Source: Planctomycetota bacterium (GTDB lineage Bacteria; Planctomycetota; PUPC01; JACPCR01). Taken from it: a stretch of 35,492 nt of DNA. The position numbers and the translations under genes were made by a program. Location of the stretch: NCBI GenBank assembly GCA_027625095.1, contig JAQBXN010000094.1, positions 1 to 35,492 of the forward strand. Direction: 5' to 3'. Shown piece after piece: positions 33,333 to 35,492 of this stretch. The notes beneath the pieces are model-generated. The model was not told the DNA's origin, did no database searches, and worked only from the letters and a program-made list of their open reading frames with translations. Every line of letters begins with the position of its first letter. The first letter of the stretch is position 1.

Positions 33333-33740
33333 ACTTATATCGTTTTGAATAAAAACGTTACACATAGCTCGTGGAGCATTTCAACCAGCTTATTCCTGAA
33401 TTGGACAGAATTGGACAGAATGGGACGCGAATGGGACGCGATTAAGACCCCAGTGGGACGCGGAGTAAGACCTAAAACGCACACTTTCTTTCTTAAACAT
33501 CTGAAATGAAACATGATATATTCAAAATCAAACTCAGAATAAGCTGGGAATAAGCGGTGCTTATTCCCAGCTTATTCTGAAAATTGGACAGAATTGGACA
33601 GAATTGGACAGAACCGTATCTACCTTCAAACCAACGCTTTAATCACACCCTCGAATGATTTGGACAGAATGGGACGCGAATGGGACGCGATTAAGACCCC
33701 AGTGGGACGCGAATGGGACGCGAGTGAGACGCGCAACCGC
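33290..33740. repeat. TTGGACAGAA / TGGGACGCGAA repeat blocks after the AlbA_2 gene
   Basis: A 10-mer TTGGACAGAA and an 11-mer TGGGACGCGAA form four blocks: 33293-33329 (inside the coding tail), 33399-33472, 33582-33612 and 33660-33735. Blocks two and four also share TTAAGACCCCAGTGGGACGCG and are each followed within about 50 nt by AGAAACATGATA or TGAAACATGATA, so the spacer holds two diverged copies of a ~260-nt unit. Read in one frame the units spell WDANGT and NWTE peptides like the coding tail, so they may be relics of tail-coding DNA. No complete gene is present. Confidence 0.75.
33534..33580. repeat. Perfect 22-bp hairpin
   Basis: Two exact 22-nt arms (33534-33555 and 33559-33580, core CTGGGAATAAGC) with a 3-nt GGT loop. 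No T-run follows on either strand, so a simple intrinsic terminator is doubtful. A partial copy, CAGCTTATTCCTGAATTGGACAG, starts at 33387, again joined to the TTGGACAGAA repeats. Confidence 0.85.
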
Positions 33741-33865
33741 GTAAACCATTGAAAAGAAACATGATAATAAGACCAAGTATAAGACCTATTAAGACCCCTA
33801 ATAAGACCTCTGAACCTTGAACTCTGAAACCCTCTGTGCTCTCCGTGTCTCTGTGTTTTATTTCT

Positions 33866-33955
33866 GACCCATTCCTCCATTCCTCCAACACTCCATTCTT
33901 CCCCTTTTCCCCTCTTCCATTCCTTCATTCCTCCATCACTCCACTCTTCCTCCCC
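33866..33955. repeat. CTCCATTC-type tandem repeats before the methylase start
   Basis: Pyrimidine-only 7-8-nt units (CTCCATTC, CTCCAACA, CTTCCATT) fill the last 90 nt before the ATG at 33956. No ribosome site is present. The frame is open through them, but the translated sequence is not conserved-looking. Confidence 0.7.
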
Positions 33956-35492
33956 ATGCCTCTCGACCCCGCCATTCGTGACCACCAGACCTGGCTCGGC
34001 TACCTGCAGCCGGACGGACTCGTCGTGTCGCCGGCCGCGCTGGTGGATGCCCAGGTCTTGCTCGAAACGCGGCCGGTACAGGTGCAACAGCGGTTTGCCG
34101 AACAGTTGACCGAGGTGGTGTTGGAGAATGAGAAAGTGCCAGCCATTGGCAGTCTGAGCGAGTTTGTCACCCGCTTCCTGGAATGGCCGGAAAACCTGGT
34201 GGTTGGCAGAAACGACGAAGACCCCATCCCCGACTCTCTCAAGGTGCCGCTACGGGAGTTCGGTGAAACCCTTGAACCGGATCTTGCCTTCCGTAATCCC
34301 AGGGCGGGAGGCGAGAATGAAGAGGAAACGCCCTGGCTGTTACTGCTGCAGGAGTTCGAGGCCGGCACGGACCTCGATACGCCCATCGAATCCCAACAGA
34401 CCGGATGGTCTGCATCGGTCACCCGGCGATTTGAACGGCTTCTGCGCGAGACCGAGGTGCCCATCGGACTACTCTCGAATCAGACCCATCTGCGACTCAT
34501 TTATGCCCCGCGTGGGGAGAACTCGGGCACGCTCACTTTCCCTGTCGCGGCCATGAGCGAGGTGGCCGGACGCTCTATCGTGGGCGCGTTCGAGATGCTG
34601 CTCTCGGAATACCGGATACTCGCCGCACCATCCAATGCCAATTTGTCCTACCTGCTGAAGAAGAGCCGAGACTACCAGTCTCGCGTCTCCAGTGCCCTGG
34701 CGAAGCAGGTGCTCGATGCACTTTACGAACTCCTGCGCGGTTTTCAGGCGGCGGATGATCACACGCACAGTCAACTGCTCAAAGACATCCTGGCCAAGGC
34801 TCCGAACAGCATTTACGAAGGATTGCTCACCGTTCTGATGAGACTCGTCTTCCTGCTCTACGCGGAAGACCGCTCCCTCATGCCGGGCAGCGACCTGTAC
34901 GTCCGCAACTATTCCCTGCACGGACTCTTTGAGCGGCTCCGCACCGACAACGAACAGAACCCGGACACCATGGATCACCGCTACGGCGCCTGAGCCCAGC
35001 TCATCGCCCTCTTCGGCGTCGTCTACCGCGGCTGCTCCCATCCCAAACTCAAAATCCCCCAACGCCACGGCCACCTCTTCGACCCCAAACGCTTCGCCTT
35101 CCTGGAAGGTTCCCCTGGGCGCGCCGGCTCCCAGCCGGCCTCTTCCCCTGGGCACGCAGGCGTCCCGCCGGCTTCTTCGTCTTCGTCTTCGTCTTCGTCT
35201 TCGTCTTCGTCTTCGTCTTCCCACACTCCACCACTCCCACACTCCCACACTCCCACACTCCCACACTCCACTCTTCCCCTCGTCTCCGACGGCGTCATCT
35301 ACCGCGTCCTCGAAAACCTCCTCATCCTCGACGGCGAACGACTCAGCTACCGCACCCTCGACGTGGAACAGATCGGCAGCGTTTACGAGACCATGATGGG
35401 CTTCCGCCTGGAGGTCACCTCCAGCCAGACCATCGCCCTCAAGCCGGCCAAGGCCAGCGGCGCCCCCGTCCCCGTCAGCCTGGAGGAGCTGC
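33956..35492 (+). pseudogene. drmMI: DISARM class 1 methylase DrmMI-like, interrupted by in-frame TGA and repeat insertion; 3' end outside window
   Basis: The frame starts MPLDPAIRDHQTWLGYLQPD and matches the N-terminal part of large Eco57I-like adenine methylases of the DrmMI type: LIYAPRGENSGTL, LLYAEDRSLMPGSDLYVRNY, YSLHGLFERL, MDHRYGA. A TGA at 34991-34993 stops it after 345 residues. The same frame continues without a break as AQLIALFGVVYRGCSHPKLK, HLFDPKRFAFLEG and, after an insertion, RVLENLLILDGERLSYRTLD and EQIGSVYETMMGFRLEV to the window end. From memory of the family a Trp stands at the stop position, so TGG to TGA is likely. UGA is a normal stop elsewhere in the window. It may be a true nonsense mutation, a sequencing error, or two separate products. 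The methylation motifs would lie beyond the window. Confidence 0.75.
35110..35272 (+). repeat. Composite repeat insertion inside the methylase frame
   Basis: Three repeat kinds follow each other in the methylase frame: two 33-nt units TTCCCCTGGGCGCGC... / TTCCCCTGGGCACGC... (35110-35142, 35143-35175), each with a small hairpin (GCCGGCT-CCC-AGCCGGC in the first); a TCTTCG hexamer run of about 7.5 copies (35174-35218) coding for Ser; and CCACACTC units (35221-35271). All lengths keep the reading frame. They fall in a loop between two conserved segments. Confidence 0.8.

Larger units (their letters stand above)
33333..33955. other. Repeat-rich intergenic region between AlbA_2 and methylase genes
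   Basis: This 623-nt gap holds no gene. In order it has an AT-rich stretch, the first repeat block, a perfect 22-bp hairpin (33534-33580), the second and third blocks, AATAAGACC-type units (33760-33815), and the pyrimidine-rich repeats that end at the methylase start. Confidence 0.6.

Noticed and set aside
33290..33740. CRISPR array, because of regularly recurring short repeats.
   Set aside because: The units are 10-11 nt and directly adjacent, without 25-40-nt repeats or unique spacers, and no cas genes are visible.
33836..33955. An upstream start for the methylase that adds 40 residues.
   Set aside because: The extension translates pyrimidine-rich tandem repeats; family similarity begins at MPLDPAIRDHQ.
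34991..34993. UGA recoded as Trp or selenocysteine.
   Set aside because: TGA is used as an ordinary stop by other genes in the window, and no SECIS-like hairpin is evident right after it; the site matches a Trp position.

Overview
The gene content points to a bacterium of the PVC group (Planctomycetota, Verrucomicrobiota or Lentisphaerota) or a neighbouring lineage. The evidence is a planctomycete-type CX4CH cytochrome fused to pieces of the DUF1549/DUF1553 family, a Ser/Thr kinase with an MJ0042-type zinc ribbon and many WD40 repeats, a sulfatase, a ceramidase-like protein, a glucosamine-6-phosphate deaminase/LmbE fusion, and a large SSS-family sodium symporter. No rRNA, tRNA, CRISPR array or insertion-sequence transposase was found. 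The taxonomic placement is inference.

Layout. (1) 1-1387: the 3' end of a small gene encoding a Gly-Gly leader peptide (RiPP or bacteriocin-like precursor), a strong intrinsic terminator, and a convergent cytoplasmic parvulin-type prolyl isomerase with its own promoter. (2) 1388-9622, all on the minus strand: a hypothetical secreted or membrane protein (140 aa, PA2779-like), an unknown 248-aa protein, an SSS symporter translationally coupled to a 51-aa single-span partner (6145-6300), a NagB/PIG-L fusion, a secreted HEAT-repeat protein and a small overlapping gene. (3) 9985-12220, plus strand: a ClpP-like protease with a very acidic N terminus, a MITE-like inverted repeat, and a ceramidase-like hydrolase. 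(4) 12271-19218, minus strand: an FG-GAP protein, the 1403-aa kinase/TPR/WD40 protein, and a shortened cytochrome/DUF1553 protein. (5) 19457-22510, plus strand: a metallophosphoesterase and folD. (6) 22603-25504: two STAS proteins, one carrying a zinc ribbon and an RsbW-like tail, divergent from a stand-alone MshEN-like protein. (7) 25584-28414: a divergent sulfatase and SGNH hydrolase pair. (8) 28480-35492: the 5' part of a class 1 DISARM-like defence island, namely drmD, an AlbA_2/GHKL ATP-binding protein, and a drmMI-like methylase. The methylase has an in-frame TGA and an insertion of repeats, and it runs off the window end. drmA, drmB and drmC, if present, lie outside.

The most unusual layer is the intergenic DNA. 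Short tandem repeats with 7-8 nt units (TATTGAG, ACGTAAT, CCACACTC/CTCCATTC) sit directly in front of many start codons, where a Shine-Dalgarno sequence is usually missing. A TTCGTC/GACGAA hexamer repeat has entered two coding regions (the ClpP-like N terminus and drmMI). The 10-mer that encodes the C-terminal tail of the AlbA_2 protein recurs in three further non-coding blocks after the gene, around a perfect 22-bp hairpin. The GG-peptide/parvulin pair at the left edge and this repeat-driven remodelling of the defence island are the two places most worth following up.
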